From contig NZ_BCSM01000009.1 of assembly GCF_001570865.1 (NCBI RefSeq), positions 48,606 to 112,605 of the forward strand: a stretch of DNA of 64,000 nucleotides. Reading direction: 5' to 3'. The DNA is from Rothia kristinae NBRC 15354. GTDB taxonomy: Bacteria > Actinomycetota > Actinomycetes > Actinomycetales > Micrococcaceae. Shown one piece after another: positions 8,207 to 17,973 of this stretch (within the stretch, counting starts at the first letter, position 1; each line of letters opens with the position of its first letter). The notes beneath the pieces were generated by a model. The model did no database searches and was not told the origin of the DNA. It saw nothing but the letters and a program-made list of their open reading frames with translations. A program made the position numbers and the translations under genes.

Positions 8207-9415
8207 TCAGGCGGCGTCGGCCAGCAGCCGCTGGATCCGCCCGATGCCCTCGCGCAGATCCTCCTCGCCCAGGGCGTAGGACAGGCGCAGGTATCCGGAG
8301 GGGCCGAAGGCCTCACCCGGCACGACGGCGACCTCCGCTTCCTCCAGGATCAGGGTCGCCAGGTCCTGGGAGGACTCGATGCGCCGCCCGGCGATCTCCC
8401 GGCCCAGCAGGGCGGTGACGTCCGGGTAGGCGTAGAACGCGCCCTGCGGGACGGGGCAGGAGAAGCCGGGCACCGCGTTGAGCCCATCCACGATGAGCCG
8501 GCGGCGGGCGTCGAAGGCCCGGCGCATCGCCTCGACCTCCTCCTGCGGGCCCGTCAGGGCCGCCAGCGCGGCCCGCTGGGCGATGTTGTTGACGTTGGAG
8601 CTCAGGTGCGACTGCAGGTTGGTCGCGGCCTTCGCCACGTCGGCCGGCGCCACCAGCCAGCCCACCCGCCAGCCGGTCATCGCGTAGGTCTTGGCCACCC
8701 CGCTGAGGATCACCAGGTTCTCCCGCAGCTGCGGGGCGGCTTCGGTCAGAGAGGTGAAGGGGGTGTCGTCGTAGGTGAGCCGCTCGTAGATCTCGTCCGT
8801 GAGCACGAAGATCCCCTTCTCCGCGGCCCACGCCCCGATCGCGGCGGTCTCCTCGGGGGAGTACACCGCCCCGGTGGGGTTGGAGGGGGAGACGAAGATC
8901 AGCGCCTTGGTGCGCTCGGTGCAGGCGGTCTCCAGCTGCTCCGGGGTCACCTTGTAGCCCTGCTCCGAGCCGGCGAAGACCTCCACGGGCTCGCCCCCGG
9001 CCAGGCGGATCGCCTCGGGGTAGGTGGTCCAGTACGGGGCGGGCAGCAGGACCTCGTCCCCCTGCCCGATGACGGTCGCGAAGGCCTCGTAGACCGCCTG
9101 CTTGCCGCCGTTGGTCACCACCACCTGGGAGGCCTCCACCTCCCAGCCGGAGTCCCGCGCCGTCTTCTCGGCGATGGCCCGGCGCAGCTGCGGCAAGCCC
9201 GCGGCCGGGGTGTAGCGGAAGTTCGCCGGGTCATCCAGGGCCGCCCGGGCGGCGTCGACGATGAACTCCGGGGTGGGGAAGTCCGGCTCGCCCGCGCCGA
9301 AGCCGATGACCGGGCGCCCGGCGGCCTTCAGCTCCTTGGCGCGGGCGTCCACCGCGAGGGTGGCCGAGGGGGCGATCGCGCTGATGCGGGCGGAGATGCG
9401 CTCGTGGGAGGTCAT
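8207..9415 (-). CDS. aspC: Aspartate aminotransferase family, class I PLP enzyme
   Basis: The 402-residue fold-type I aminotransferase has [18 protein letters not shown] near residue 40, [17 protein letters not shown], the [18 protein letters not shown] segment, the cofactor Asp/Tyr in [17 protein letters not shown], and the Schiff-base lysine in [18 protein letters not shown] near residue 240. It interconverts aspartate/2-oxoglutarate and oxaloacetate/glutamate; closely related enzymes also accept prephenate or other acids, so specificity is inferred from family. It is divergent from tRNA-Trp-secE, a placement common in actinobacteria. A TAGGAT -10-like box lies on the minus strand about 80 bases before the ATG. 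The gene appears monocistronic. Confidence 0.9.
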   Translation of the reverse strand: MTSHERISARISAIAPSATLAVDARAKELKAAGRPVIGFGAGEPDFPTPEFIVDAARAALDDPANFRYTPAAGLPQLRRAIAEKTARDSGWEVEASQVVVTNGGKQAVYEAFATVIGQGDEVLLPAPYWTTYPEAIRLAGGEPVEVFAGSEQGYKVTPEQLETACTERTKALIFVSPSNPTGAVYSPEETAAIGAWAAEKGIFVLTDEIYERLTYDDTPFTSLTEAAPQLRENLVILSGVAKTYAMTGWRVGWLVAPADVAKAATNLQSHLSSNVNNIAQRAALAALTGPQEEVEAMRRAFDARRRLIVDGLNAVPGFSCPVPQGAFYAYPDVTALLGREIAGRRIESSQDLATLILEEAEVAVVPGEAFGPSGYLRLSYALGEEDLREGIGRIQRLLADAA

Positions 9416-9534
9416 GGTCGGCGGCTTCCTTCGACGTCGGGGGCGGTGGCCGGTGCGGGACCCGCGGCGCGGGCAGCCCGCCCAGCTCCCATCCTAGGGT
9501 CGGGCCTTGCGCCCGGGCCGGGATCGACGGCGGA

Positions 9535-9564
9535 TTGCGCCGAGCGCGGGCTCTCGGCTACAGT
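9535..9564 (+). promoter_or_regulatory. Promoter of the tRNA-Trp-secE-nusG unit
   Basis: TTGCGC (9535-9540), an 18-base spacer and TACAGT (9559-9564) form a sigma-70-type promoter about 90 bases before the tRNA. It sits in the divergent gap shared with aspC. Confidence 0.5.
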
Positions 9565-9656
9565 CGGTACCCGGTACTCACCCCCTGAGGATCCCGCGCG
9601 CCGTCACGGGCCCCGACGCGGAGGAGAGTCACCGCGGAAGGCCCGGGGCCTTCCGA

Positions 9657-9729
9657 AGGGCAGTGGCGCAATTGGTAGCGCAGCGGTCTCCAAAACCGCA
9701 GGTTGCAGGTTCGAGTCCTGTCTGCCCTG
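9657..9729 (+). tRNA. trnW: tRNA-Trp (anticodon CCA)
   Basis: A full cloverleaf can be drawn. The acceptor arm AGGGCAG pairs with CTGCCCT with discriminator G at 9729. The D arm is GCGC-AATTGGTA-GCGC. The anticodon arm GCGGT/ACCGC encloses the loop CTCCAAA, giving anticodon CCA. The T arm contains TTCGAGT. The 3' CCA is not encoded. Position directly before secE is a common actinobacterial arrangement. Confidence 0.96.
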
Positions 9730-9818
9730 CACGCACCCCGTCGTCGCGGCCCGTCCGCGGGGACCGGGGCCCCAGGGTCCCGAACGCTCGTCGCACGTCG
9801 CAGAAAGGGGCGGATCCC

Positions 9819-10085
9819 ATGGCCAAGGCCGCCGCCGCAGGAGGAGCCGGGATCGAAGACGCCCGGGCCCGCGGCTTCTTCGGGAGGATCTTCCTCTTCC
9901 TCCGCCAGGTCCTTGCCGAGCTGAAGAAGGTCGTGACCCCCACCGGCCGCGAGCTGGTCAACTACGTGATCATCGTCCTGATCTTCGTGGCCTTCATGCT
10001 GCTGCTGATCTCCGGTCTGGACTTCCTCTTCGGCAAGGGAGCCTTCTGGCTGTTCGGCAACGGCCAGTCCATGACCGGACAGTAG
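9819..10085 (+). CDS. secE: Preprotein translocase subunit SecE
   Basis: The ATG at 9819 follows GAAAGGGG and gives 88 residues. The N-terminal third is Ala/Gly-rich; then comes the amphipathic SecE signature FLRQVLAELKKVVTPTGREL and one transmembrane segment, YVIIVLIFVAFMLLLISGLD, followed by a short tail. SecE clamps SecY in the Sec translocon of the cytoplasmic membrane. Single-span short SecE is normal outside enterobacteria. It lies between tRNA-Trp and nusG, the standard order. The frame is open far upstream through the tRNA, but that longer reading has no support. Confidence 0.95.
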   Translation: MAKAAAAGGAGIEDARARGFFGRIFLFLRQVLAELKKVVTPTGRELVNYVIIVLIFVAFMLLLISGLDFLFGKGAFWLFGNGQSMTGQ

Positions 10086-10181
10086 TCCGCACCGTCCGTC
10101 CGATCCCCGGTCCGCTCGCGCGGACCCGCCCCCGGCGGGGCGGCGTCCGGCGCACCCTCCCAGAAAGCAGGAACAGCAACA

Positions 10182-11096
10182 GTGTCCGAGCAGGAACGCG
10201 AGAACGCCGAGGGCGTGAGCCCCGAGACCCCGACCAACCAGACTCCCGACGCCGAGCAGGCCGGCACCCCGGAGGAGGTCTCCCCGGAGCAGGCCGCGCA
10301 GGCCGCCGCCGCGCAGGCGGGGGAGTCTCGCTCCGGCTTCGAGAACACCGACGCCGGGCTGATCGCGGCCACCGACGCCCAGCCGGAGAACCCGGAGAAG
10401 GGCTTCGAGGACACCGCGGCCGAGGCCGCGGAGGCAGTCCAGGCCCAGGAGGGCTCCGAGGCGGCCGAGGAGGAGCAGCCGGACCCGATGGCCGAGTTCC
10501 GCTCCAAGCTGCGCCGCCAGGAGGGCGACTGGTACGTCATCCACACCTACGCCGGCTACGAGAACCGGGTCCGCACCAACCTGCAGACCCGCGCGCAGTC
10601 GATGAACATGGAGGACGACCTCTTCGAGATCCAGGTCCCCATGGAAGAGGTCGTGGAGATCAAGAACGGCCAGCGCAAGACCGTGCGCCGCGTGCGCATC
10701 CCGGGCTACGTGCTGGTGCGGATGAACCTCACCGACGAGTCCTGGGGCGTGGTGCGCCACACCCCCGGCGTCACCGGCTTCGTCGGGCAGGACGCCTACA
10801 ACCCCGTGCCGCTGCGTCTGGACGAGGTCGTGGACATGCTGGCCCCGGTCTTCGAGGCCGAGCAGGTGGAGGCCGCCAAGCAGGCCGGCGAGCCCATCCC
10901 GGAGCCGCTGGCCCCGCAGGTCAGCGTCGGCTTCGAGATCGGGGAGTCCGTGGTCGTCAAGGAGGGCCCGTTCGAGACCCTCCCGGCGACCGTCAACGAG
11001 ATCAACCCCGAGGCCCAGCAGCTGGTGGTCCTGGTCTCCCTCTTCGAGCGCGAGACCCCCGTGACCCTGGGGTTCAATCAGGTCTCCAAGATCTGA
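10182..11096 (+). CDS. nusG: Transcription termination/antitermination protein NusG
   Basis: The GTG-started gene encodes 304 residues. The first ~110 are an acidic, Ala/Glu-rich low-complexity extension typical of actinobacterial NusG. The NGN domain begins at [20 protein letters not shown] and includes [10 protein letters not shown] and [15 protein letters not shown]; the C-terminal KOW domain contains [20 protein letters not shown] and [16 protein letters not shown]. NusG rides on RNA polymerase, supports processivity and couples to Rho and the ribosome. A 60-residue linker between the NGN core and KOW contains [14 protein letters not shown]. It follows secE by 96 bases and is followed by a terminator. 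Confidence 0.95.
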   Translation: MSEQERENAEGVSPETPTNQTPDAEQAGTPEEVSPEQAAQAAAAQAGESRSGFENTDAGLIAATDAQPENPEKGFEDTAAEAAEAVQAQEGSEAAEEEQPDPMAEFRSKLRRQEGDWYVIHTYAGYENRVRTNLQTRAQSMNMEDDLFEIQVPMEEVVEIKNGQRKTVRRVRIPGYVLVRMNLTDESWGVVRHTPGVTGFVGQDAYNPVPLRLDEVVDMLAPVFEAEQVEAAKQAGEPIPEPLAPQVSVGFEIGESVVVKEGPFETLPATVNEINPEAQQLVVLVSLFERETPVTLGFNQVSKI

Positions 11097-11110
11097 TCCG
11101 CCAGGCTCCG

Positions 11111-11153
11111 ACGGCGCCCGCCGCCTCCCGCACCGGGAGACGACGGGCGCCGT
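11111..11153 (+). terminator. Terminator after nusG
   Basis: ACGGCGCCCG pairs with CGGGCGCCGT, with an inner CTCCC/GGGAG stem, followed by a short pyrimidine-rich CTGTCTGT. It starts 15 bases after the nusG stop. The remaining gap to rplK (to 11335) contains a weak -10-like TAGAGT at 11204-11209 that could start rplK transcription; its -35 is poor. Confidence 0.65.
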
Positions 11154-11335
11154 CTGTCTGTGAGGTGGGCCGCTGCGGGTGGTGCCCGACCCCCGCCGCG
11201 GCGTAGAGTGGATGGTTGCGTGTGCGCACCCGAACGCTGGGGTGCGCCCTCACGCCGGTCGCCGCGCCACGGCGGCCACCCGCCGTCGTGCGCTCCTGCG
11301 CGGCGGTCCGTCCCACGTAAGCAAAGGACCAAGCA

Positions 11336-11764
11336 TTGGCTCCCAAGAAGAAGGTCTCTGGCCTCATCAAGCTGCAGATCCAGGCAGGCGCCGCCAACCC
11401 GGCCCCGCCGGTCGGCCCGGCCCTGGGTCAGCACGGCGTCAACATCATGGAGTTCTGCAAGGCGTACAACGCCGCCACGGAATCCATGCGCGGCAACGTG
11501 GTGCCGGTGGAGATCACGGTCTACGAGGACCGCTCCTTCACCTTCATCACCAAGACCCCGCCGGCCGCTGACCTGATCAAGAAGGCCGCGGGCGTGCAGA
11601 AGGGCTCCGGCATCCCGCACACCAACAAGGTCGGCAAGATCTCCATGGACCAGGTCCGCGAGATCGCCCAGACCAAGATGCCCGACCTCAACGCCAACGA
11701 CATCGACGCCGCCGCGAAGATCGTCGCCGGCACGGCCCGCTCCATGGGCATCACCGTCGAGTAG
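11336..11764 (+). CDS. rplK: 50S ribosomal protein L11
   Basis: The 142-residue product starts from TTG at 11336, matching the normal L11 N-terminus [17 protein letters not shown]. It contains the conserved [20 protein letters not shown] segment and the C-terminal rRNA-binding part ending [12 protein letters not shown]11 forms the GTPase-associated center with 23S rRNA and is the target site region for thiopeptides. Length is standard. It is followed by rplA after 157 bases, the normal order. TTG starts recur in this window (rpoB, tuf), always in highly expressed genes. Confidence 0.96.
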   Translation: MAPKKKVSGLIKLQIQAGAANPAPPVGPALGQHGVNIMEFCKAYNAATESMRGNVVPVEITVYEDRSFTFITKTPPAADLIKKAAGVQKGSGIPHTNKVGKISMDQVREIAQTKMPDLNANDIDAAAKIVAGTARSMGITVE

Positions 11765-11921
11765 TCCCCTCGCCTCCACCGCGAGGCACCGGCATCATCC
11801 CGATGCCGACCCGAAAGACCCGCCGCCGCGGCGGGCCGTCCGCAGCGCAGCAGGCGCCGGGCGTGTGGCAGGATCGCGCGCGATCCGACAGACCACGACT
11901 GCACAAGGAGAGAGCAAGCAG

Positions 11922-12617
11922 ATGGCACAGCGCAGCAAAGCGTACAAGGCAGCCGCCGAGAAGATCGAGGAGGGCCGCCTCTACAGCGCCCCCGAGGCGA
12001 TCGCCCTGGCCCAGGAGATCAACAGCTCCAAGGCCGACCCCACCGTGGAGGTCGCCATGCGGCTGTCCGTGGACCCCCGCAAGGCCGACCAGATGGTCCG
12101 CGGCACCGTGAACCTGCCCAACGGCACCGGCAAGACCGCCCGCGTGGTCGTCTTCGCCCAGGGTGACAAGGCCGCCGCCGCCGAGGAGGCCGGTGCGGAC
12201 TTCGTCGGCTCCGATGACCTCATCGCCCGCGTGGCCGGCGGCTGGACGGACTTCGACGCCGCCGTGGCCACCCCGGACATGATGGGCAAGGTCGGGCGCC
12301 TGGGCAAGGTCCTGGGTCCGCGCAACCTGATGCCGAACCCCAAGACCGGCACCGTGACCATGGACGTGGCCAAGGCCGTGGGCGACATCAAGGGCGGCAA
12401 GATCGACTTCCGCGTCGATCGCAACGCCAACCTCCACTTCATCATCGGCAAGGCTTCCTTCACCCAGGAGCAGCTGGTGGAGAACTTCCGCGCCGCCGTC
12501 GAGGAGATCGTGCGGCTGAAGCCGTCCTCCTCCAAGGGCCGCTACATCTCCAAGCTGACGGTGGCCACCACCTTCGGTCCCGGCGTGCCGGTGGACCCCT
12601 CCGTCGCGGAGAAGTGA
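11922..12617 (+). CDS. rplA: 50S ribosomal protein L1
   Basis: The ATG at 11922 follows AAGGAG and gives 231 residues. Conserved segments are [20 protein letters not shown], the [15 protein letters not shown] stretch, [20 protein letters not shown] near residue 125, and [20 protein letters not shown] near the end. L1 binds 23S rRNA at the L1 stalk and, in several bacteria, represses its own operon by binding mRNA. A longer reading from 11865 has no ribosome site and is unlikely. It is separated from rplJ by the L10 leader region. Confidence 0.96.
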   Translation: MAQRSKAYKAAAEKIEEGRLYSAPEAIALAQEINSSKADPTVEVAMRLSVDPRKADQMVRGTVNLPNGTGKTARVVVFAQGDKAAAAEEAGADFVGSDDLIARVAGGWTDFDAAVATPDMMGKVGRLGKVLGPRNLMPNPKTGTVTMDVAKAVGDIKGGKIDFRVDRNANLHFIIGKASFTQEQLVENFRAAVEEIVRLKPSSSKGRYISKLTVATTFGPGVPVDPSVAEK

Positions 12618-12764
12618 GCCGCAGGCGCAGCTGAGCCTCGGTGAGCCGCCGCCATGGCGGTCGCAGCTCCCCGTCGGATCCGGTCAGGCACCGGGTCCGG
12701 CGGGGCGTTCTCGCATCCGCACCTCGCGTGCCGCGCCCCCGCCCGCTGGCGCATCCGCCGCGGG

Positions 12765-12965
12765 TGTGGTTCAATGGAGACACCAAAGACCGCCGGTCGT
12801 AGGTTCGGTCATGCCGCCAGGCAGACCAATCCGCCATAAGAGTCCCGCGAGGACGGCCAGCGCAGGTGACCGTGACACGCCGAACCCCCGGGTTCCTCTG
12901 CCCAGCGCATCGAGGATTCCGTGAGGGGAGCGTCGCCCCGCCGCCTGTGCGGGGCTTTTTTCGTG
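12765..12965 (+). promoter_or_regulatory. Ribosomal protein L10 leader with intrinsic attenuator, upstream of rplJ-rplL
   Basis: The 387-bp gap between rplA and rplJ has no gene. Its second half looks like an L10 leader: a structured 5' region around GGTTCAATGGAGACACC (from about 12771), then an internal stretch, then GCCCCGC (12935-12941) pairing with GCGGGGC (12949-12955) followed by TTTTTT at 12956-12961, one of the very few T-tract terminators in the window. The attenuator ends about 44 bases before the rplJ ATG. In known L10 leaders, the L10(L12)4 complex binds the leader and favours termination or blocks translation. Exact 5' limits are estimated. Upstream, 12618-12764, I see nothing clear. 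Confidence 0.75.
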
Positions 12966-13004
12966 GGCTCATGGGCGCCCGGCATTCAGACCGGAAGGAG
13001 AACC

Positions 13005-13544
13005 ATGGCGACACCGGAGAAGGCAGCCGCCGTAGCGGAGCTGAGGGATCTTTTCTCCTCCTCCACTGCCGCTGTTCTGACTGAGTACCGTGGTCTCACC
13101 GTGGCGAAGCTCAAGGAGCTGCGCCGTTCCCTCGGTGAGCACGCCGAATATGCCGTGGTGAAGAACACCCTGACCGCGATCGCGGCCAGGGAGGCGGGCG
13201 TCGAGGGCCTGAACTTCGACGACCTGCAGGGCCCCACCGCCGTCGCCTTCATCACCGGGGAACCGGTGGAGGCGGCCAAGGGCCTGCGCAACTTCGCCAA
13301 GGAGAACCCCCAGCTGATCATCAAGAGCGGTTACTTCGAGGGTAAGCCGCTCAGTGAAGCTGACGTCATCAAGCTTGCGGATCTTGAATCTCGCGAGGTG
13401 CTGCTGGCCAAGGTCGCCGGTGCCGCCAAGGGCACCATGGCCAAGGCCGCCGCACTGTTCCAGGCACCGCTGTCCAAGACCGTGCGCACCGCCGAGGCGC
13501 TGCGCGTCAAGGTCGAGGAACAGGGTGGAGAATCCGCTGCCTAA
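13005..13544 (+). CDS. rplJ: 50S ribosomal protein L10
   Basis: The ATG at 13005 follows GGAAGGAG closely. The 179-residue product has [20 protein letters not shown] near the N-terminus, [17 protein letters not shown], and [18 protein letters not shown], then the C-terminal helix that binds L7/L12 dimers. L10 is the base of the ribosomal stalk. It is preceded by its own attenuator leader and followed by rplL after 135 bases, the conserved pair. Longer upstream readings overlap the leader and are rejected. Confidence 0.96.
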   Translation: MATPEKAAAVAELRDLFSSSTAAVLTEYRGLTVAKLKELRRSLGEHAEYAVVKNTLTAIAAREAGVEGLNFDDLQGPTAVAFITGEPVEAAKGLRNFAKENPQLIIKSGYFEGKPLSEADVIKLADLESREVLLAKVAGAAKGTMAKAAALFQAPLSKTVRTAEALRVKVEEQGGESAA

Positions 13545-13679
13545 GGCATTCTCCGCGAATGCCGACAGCCGCTGATCCGCTCGCGGATCGCACGCTGTGC
13601 CTGGTGCCCACCCGGGGCCAGGGAACCAAGATCCGTTGCAGTTCCGACCTGCAACCAGACGAAGTGAGGAGCCAATCAC

Positions 13680-14069
13680 ATGGCTAAGCTGTCCATCGAC
13701 GAACTGATCGAGGCCTTCAAGGAGCTCTCCCTGATCGAGCTCTCCGAGTTCGTGAAGACCTTCGAGGAGACCTTCGACGTCACCGCCGCCGCCCCGGCCG
13801 CCGTGGCCGCCGCCCCCGCCGCCGGTGGCGACGGTGGCGCGGACGCCGCCGAGGAGCAGACCGAGTTCGACGTCATCCTCGAGGGTGCCGGCGACAAGAA
13901 GATCGCGGTCATCAAGGAGGTGCGCGCCCTGACCTCCCTCGGCCTGAAGGAGGCCAAGGACCTGGTCGACGGCGCCCCCAAGGCCGTCCTCGAGGGTGCC
14001 TCCAAGGAGGACGCCGAGAAGGCCAAGGAGCAGCTCGAGGGCGCCGGCGCCACCGTCACCCTCAAGTAA
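13680..14069 (+). CDS. rplL: 50S ribosomal protein L7/L12
   Basis: The 129-residue protein has the N-terminal dimerisation part [20 protein letters not shown], an Ala-rich hinge (residues ~38-58), and the factor-binding C-terminal domain with [20 protein letters not shown] and [11 protein letters not shown]. Four copies or more bind L10 and recruit EF-Tu, EF-G and other GTPases. A GAAGTGAGGAG ribosome site precedes the ATG. The gene ends at a strong terminator; unlike the common bacterial order, rpoB does not follow until 32003. Confidence 0.97.
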   Translation: MAKLSIDELIEAFKELSLIELSEFVKTFEETFDVTAAAPAAVAAAPAAGGDGGADAAEEQTEFDVILEGAGDKKIAVIKEVRALTSLGLKEAKDLVDGAPKAVLEGASKEDAEKAKEQLEGAGATVTLK

Positions 14070-14108
14070 GGACGCTTCTCCCCGCACCGGGGAGAGCCCC
14101 TGCTGGTA

Positions 14109-14156
14109 CGCGAGAGCCCCCGTCATCCCGTTCGCGGGAGGGCGGGGGCTCTCGCG
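14109..14156 (+). terminator. Terminator of rplJ-rplL
   Basis: CGCGAGAGCCCCCG pairs perfectly with CGGGGGCTCTCGCG around a 20-base loop that itself can fold (TCCCG/CGGGA). It begins 40 bases after rplL. Confidence 0.75.
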
Positions 14157-14181
14157 CGTCCGCCTCCGGGGCAGGGCGATG

Positions 14182-14216
14182 TGTCAAACGATGGTCACAG
14201 TGTCTAGGGTGGTCTC
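14182..14216 (+). promoter_or_regulatory. LacI-type operator and leaderless promoter of the GH32 gene
   Basis: TGTCAAACGATGGTCA at 14182-14197 matches 13 of 16 positions of the perfect palindrome in front of the PTS gene, including the central CG typical of LacI-family operators. It lies where the -35/spacer would be. A -10 box TAGGGT follows at 14205-14210, six bases before the ATG at 14217, with no Shine-Dalgarno sequence. Repressor bound here would block RNA polymerase. Confidence 0.6.
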
Positions 14217-15824
14217 ATGCCCCCTTCCTGCCTTCCCGAGCCCGCCCGCCCCGATGCCGAGGGGGCTGCCGCCGAGGACCCGGCCGTCGGGATCCCCGGC
14301 GTCGAGGATCCTGCCGTCGTCGATCCCGAGCTGCTGGATCGGGCCCGCCGGGCCGCGGCGCGCGAACGCGAACTGGCCGCCGCCGTGCGCGCGGACCCGG
14401 ACCGCCCCCGCTACCACCTGGCCCCGCCGGTGGGCAGGCTCAACGACCCCAACGGCCTGGTGCACCTGGACGGGCGCTGGCACGCCTTCTACCAGTACAG
14501 CCCCCTGCACCCGGAGAAGGCCGTGTTCTGGCGTCACGCCATCTCCGAGGAGCTGCTGCACTGGCGTGACCTCGGCACCGCGCTGGAGCCGGTGCGCTGG
14601 TACGACCGCGACGGCTGCTACTCCGGCGGGGCCCTGCCGCTGCCGGGGGGAGGGGTGGAGTTCTACTACACCGGCAACGTGCGCACCCCGGACGGCGGCC
14701 GGGAGGCCTATCAGTGCCGGGCCGTGCCCGCCGGCGCCGGGTCGGGGCGGCTGCTTCCGGACCTAGACAACCCGCTGATCCCGGGTCCGCCGCCGGGATA
14801 CACCGCCCACTTCCGGGATCCCCAGGTGCTGCCCGCCCCGGAGGGCGGGTGGATGATGCTGCTGGGGGCGCAGCGCGAGGATGGCACGGGCGCGATCCTG
14901 CGGTGGGACTCGGCGGATCGCCGCCGTTGGGGGTTCACGGGGGAGGTGCGCTTCGATCGTCCGGAGTTGCGCGCCCCGGGATTCATGGATGAGTGCCCCC
15001 AGCTGGTGGGTCTGCGCGATGAGGCGACGGGGGAGGAACGCCACGTGCTGATCTTCTGTCCGCAGGGCCTGGGGCCCGAGGGCGAGCGCTTCCGCAACCC
15101 CCACCCGTGCACGTACACCGTGGGGGTGCTGGAGGGGTGCGCCTTCCGGGAGGCCACCGCGCTGGAGGAGCTGGATGCCGGCTTCGAGTTCTACGCCCCG
15201 CAGGTCTTCGCCGGGACCGGAGAGCGCACCGTCCTGATGGGATGGATGGGCAACGCCGGGGAGGACGATCAGCCCTCCCTGGACCACGGCTGGGTCCACC
15301 AGATGACCCTGCCCCGGGAGCTGATCCTGCGCGGCGGCCGGCTGCTGCAGCGGCCGGTGCCCGAGGTGGACCGACTGCTGCCCCTGGGGGAGCTGGACCT
15401 GCCCGATGCCGACGCCGCGCAGCTCATCCCGCCGCAGCCTCGCCCCGCGCACCGGCTGCGGGTGGAGGTCTCTTTCGAGGGCCCCTCGGCCGGCGCGGTA
15501 CCGGATCCTGCGTCTCGCCTGGAGTACCTGGATCCGCGGGGGATCGCGGTGACCGTCAGCATCTGCGCCACCGGCATCACCGTGGACCGCGGCGGCAGCC
15601 AGTACCAGGCCGGCGGTCCCGAGCGCACCCGCACCCTTCCCGCGGCGCCGCACCGCGCCGTCGAGCTCTTCGCGGACTCATCCAGCCTGGAGATCTTCGC
15701 CGAGGACGGCGCCTGCGTGTTCACCCAGCGCATCTTCCTCACCGGTCCCGTGGCCGTCACCGCCCGGTGCGACGCCGGAGCCCGCCTCCTCAGCGCCGAG
15801 GCCGCGCTCCTGCCCGGGCCCTAG
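14217..15824 (+). CDS. GH32 beta-fructofuranosidase / sucrose-6-phosphate hydrolase
   Basis: The 535-residue enzyme has the three GH32 acidic motifs: the nucleophile in RLNDPNGLVHLDGRWHAFYQ near residue 80, the transition-state Asp in HFRDPQVLPAPEGG near residue 200, and the acid/base Glu in FMDECPQLVGL near residue 260. The C-terminal ~150 residues form the beta-sandwich, with SSLEIFAEDGACVFTQR. There is no signal peptide, so it should act in the cytosol, hydrolysing sucrose 6-phosphate to glucose 6-phosphate and fructose after PTS uptake. The permease gene 125 bases downstream and shared operators support this. The first ~65 residues are an acidic, variable extension. A fructan specificity cannot be excluded. 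Confidence 0.88.
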   Translation: MPPSCLPEPARPDAEGAAAEDPAVGIPGVEDPAVVDPELLDRARRAAARERELAAAVRADPDRPRYHLAPPVGRLNDPNGLVHLDGRWHAFYQYSPLHPEKAVFWRHAISEELLHWRDLGTALEPVRWYDRDGCYSGGALPLPGGGVEFYYTGNVRTPDGGREAYQCRAVPAGAGSGRLLPDLDNPLIPGPPPGYTAHFRDPQVLPAPEGGWMMLLGAQREDGTGAILRWDSADRRRWGFTGEVRFDRPELRAPGFMDECPQLVGLRDEATGEERHVLIFCPQGLGPEGERFRNPHPCTYTVGVLEGCAFREATALEELDAGFEFYAPQVFAGTGERTVLMGWMGNAGEDDQPSLDHGWVHQMTLPRELILRGGRLLQRPVPEVDRLLPLGELDLPDADAAQLIPPQPRPAHRLRVEVSFEGPSAGAVPDPASRLEYLDPRGIAVTVSICATGITVDRGGSQYQAGGPERTRTLPAAPHRAVELFADSSSLEIFAEDGACVFTQRIFLTGPVAVTARCDAGARLLSAEAALLPGP

Positions 15825-15887
15825 GCCCGCCATGCACCCGCCACGCACAACGGGAGGGGGTCACGCCGGGGCGCGGCCGTGCTAGTG

Positions 15888-15903
15888 TGTCAATCGATTG
15901 ACA
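15888..15903. promoter_or_regulatory. Perfect palindromic LacI-family operator before the PTS gene
   Basis: TGTCAATCGATTGACA is a perfect 16-bp palindrome with central CG, the classic form of LacI-family sites. A -10-like TAGTGT (15883-15888) abuts and overlaps its first base, so a bound repressor would cover the promoter start region. A near copy lies before the GH32 gene; the repressor gene is at 18015-19010. Confidence 0.75.
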
Positions 15904-15949
15904 GGCGCCGCATCCCGCGGGCGCCCACGGCCGAGCGAAGGAGACTTCC

Positions 15950-17962
15950 GTGGAACACGCCGCCGTAGCAGAGAGGGTCGTCGACGCCGTCGGCGGACCC
16001 AGCAACATCCAGGCCGCCGCCCACTGCGCCACGCGCCTGCGCTTCGTCCTGCAGGACAGCGACGAGGTGGACCAGGCCGCGCTGGATGCGGACCCGGACC
16101 TGAAGGGCACCTTCGAGGGCGGGGGCATGTTCCAGGTCATCGTCGGGCCCGGCGACGTCGACCGGGTCTTCGCCCACCTGGCCCCGCTCGGGGTCAAGGA
16201 GGTCTCCAAGGACGAACTCAAGCAGGTCGCCGACCAGCGCTCCTCCTGGTTCGTGCGCTTCCTCAAGGTCTTCGCCGACATCTTCGTGCCGCTGATCCCG
16301 GTGCTGGTCGGCGGCGGCATGCTCATGGCCCTGAACAACGTCCTCACCGCCGAGGGGCTGATGCCCTGGTACGGCGGGCAGTCGTTCATCGAGGCCAACC
16401 CCGCCTGGGAGGGCCTGGCCGGCATCATCAACATGCTCGCGGCCGCCCCCTTCGCCTTCCTGCCGATCCTGGTCGGCTTCTCCGCGGCCAAGCGCTTCGG
16501 CGGCAACCCGTACCTGGGTGCGGCGATGGGCATGGCCATGGTCATGCCGCAGCTGGTCAACGGCTACGACGTCGCCCAGGCCCTGGCCGAGAACCGGATG
16601 ACCTACTGGGACGTCTTCGGCCTGCAGGTCCAGCAGTCCGGCTACCAGGGCACCGTGCTGCCCATCCTCGTCGTCGCCTTCATCCTGGCGAACCTGGAGA
16701 AGGGGCTGAACCGCGTGCTCAAGGGCACCATCGGCTTCATCTTCACCCCGACCCTGTCCCTGCTGATCACCGGCTTCATCACCTTCGTCGCGATCGGCCC
16801 GTTCCTGTTCACCGCCGGCGACGCCCTCGGGCGCGGCATCGAATGGCTCTACACCGTGGCCGGGCCCCTCGGCGGCATGGTCTTCGCGTTCTTCTACAGC
16901 CCGATCGTGATCACCGGGCTGCACCAGTCCTTCCCGCCGATCGAGCTGCAGCTGATCGCCGCCGGCGGCTCCTTCATCTTCCCCATCGCCTCGATGGCCA
17001 ACGCCGCCCAGGGCGCGGCCTGCCTCGCCGTGTACCTGACCACCCGGGAGAAGAAGCTCAAGGGCGTGGCCGGGGCCTCCTCCTTCTCCGCGTTCCTCGG
17101 CATCACCGAGCCGGCGATCTTCGGGGTGAACCTGCGCCTGCGCTACCCGCTGTTCATCGGCATGGGCGCGGCCGCGGTCGGCGGGGCGCTCGTGGCGCTG
17201 ATGAACATCCGCGCCGTCGCCCTCGGGGCCGCGGGCTACCTCGGCTTCGTGTCCATCCGGGCCACGGACATCGGCCGGTTCTTCATCGCCCTGCTGATCA
17301 CCACCGCGATCTCCTTCGCCGTGACCTACGCGGTGGCCCGCCGGAAGGTCGGTGCGGCCCAGCGCAACGCCGCGGCCGCCGCCGAGGGGGCCGCCGTGGC
17401 CCTGGGCGCGGAGGGCGACGACGCCGAGCGGTACGAGGGAGAAGCCGGCCCGGTGCTGGCCGACGACGCCGAGGACTGGCGCCTGACCGCCCCGCTGGAC
17501 GGGCGGGTGCTGGCCCTGTCCGAGGTCTCCGACCCCACCTTCGCCCAGCAGATGCTCGGTCCCGGCGCGGCCGTGGACCCCAGCGACGGGGTGCTCTACG
17601 CCCCGGCCGACGCCGTCGTCACCGTCGCCTTCCCCACCGGCCACGCCTACGGGCTGCGCACCGCGGGCGGGCTGGACGTGCTGATCCACCTGGGCTTCGA
17701 CACCGTGGCCCTGGACGGGGAGCACTTCACCCCGCTGGTGCGCAAGGGAGACGTGGTGCGCCGCGGGGACGTCCTGGCCCGCTTCGACGCCGCGGCCATC
17801 CGCGCGGCCGGCTACGACCTGACCACCCCGATGGTCGTGACCTCGGCGAAGCGGATCGAGGGTACGCAGCTCACCGCGGACACCGGAAGCACCGTCGCCC
17901 ACGGGGAGGCATTCCTGAGCATCACCCCGAAGGAGAAGCCGGCCGCCGCCGCGCAGTCCTGA
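15950..17962 (+). CDS. PTS permease EIIBCA, sucrose-type
   Basis: This GTG-started gene follows GAAGGAG and encodes 670 residues with fused PTS domains. The EIIB domain comes first (phosphocysteine in [14 protein letters not shown] near residue 25), then the EIIC membrane domain (about residues 100-465, with [18 protein letters not shown], the [12 protein letters not shown] segment and [18 protein letters not shown]), then an acidic linker and the EIIA domain of the glucose type (phosphohistidine in [16 protein letters not shown]). It imports and phosphorylates sugar using HPr-P. Sucrose is inferred from the EIIC family and the adjacent GH32 enzyme; trehalose or beta-glucoside permeases share this architecture. 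The operator at 15888 implies LacI control. Confidence 0.88.
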   Translation: MEHAAVAERVVDAVGGPSNIQAAAHCATRLRFVLQDSDEVDQAALDADPDLKGTFEGGGMFQVIVGPGDVDRVFAHLAPLGVKEVSKDELKQVADQRSSWFVRFLKVFADIFVPLIPVLVGGGMLMALNNVLTAEGLMPWYGGQSFIEANPAWEGLAGIINMLAAAPFAFLPILVGFSAAKRFGGNPYLGAAMGMAMVMPQLVNGYDVAQALAENRMTYWDVFGLQVQQSGYQGTVLPILVVAFILANLEKGLNRVLKGTIGFIFTPTLSLLITGFITFVAIGPFLFTAGDALGRGIEWLYTVAGPLGGMVFAFFYSPIVITGLHQSFPPIELQLIAAGGSFIFPIASMANAAQGAACLAVYLTTREKKLKGVAGASSFSAFLGITEPAIFGVNLRLRYPLFIGMGAAAVGGALVALMNIRAVALGAAGYLGFVSIRATDIGRFFIALLITTAISFAVTYAVARRKVGAAQRNAAAAAEGAAVALGAEGDDAERYEGEAGPVLADDAEDWRLTAPLDGRVLALSEVSDPTFAQQMLGPGAAVDPSDGVLYAPADAVVTVAFPTGHAYGLRTAGGLDVLIHLGFDTVALDGEHFTPLVRKGDVVRRGDVLARFDAAAIRAAGYDLTTPMVVTSAKRIEGTQLTADTGSTVAHGEAFLSITPKEKPAAAAQS

Positions 17963-17973
17963 GCCGACCCGAG

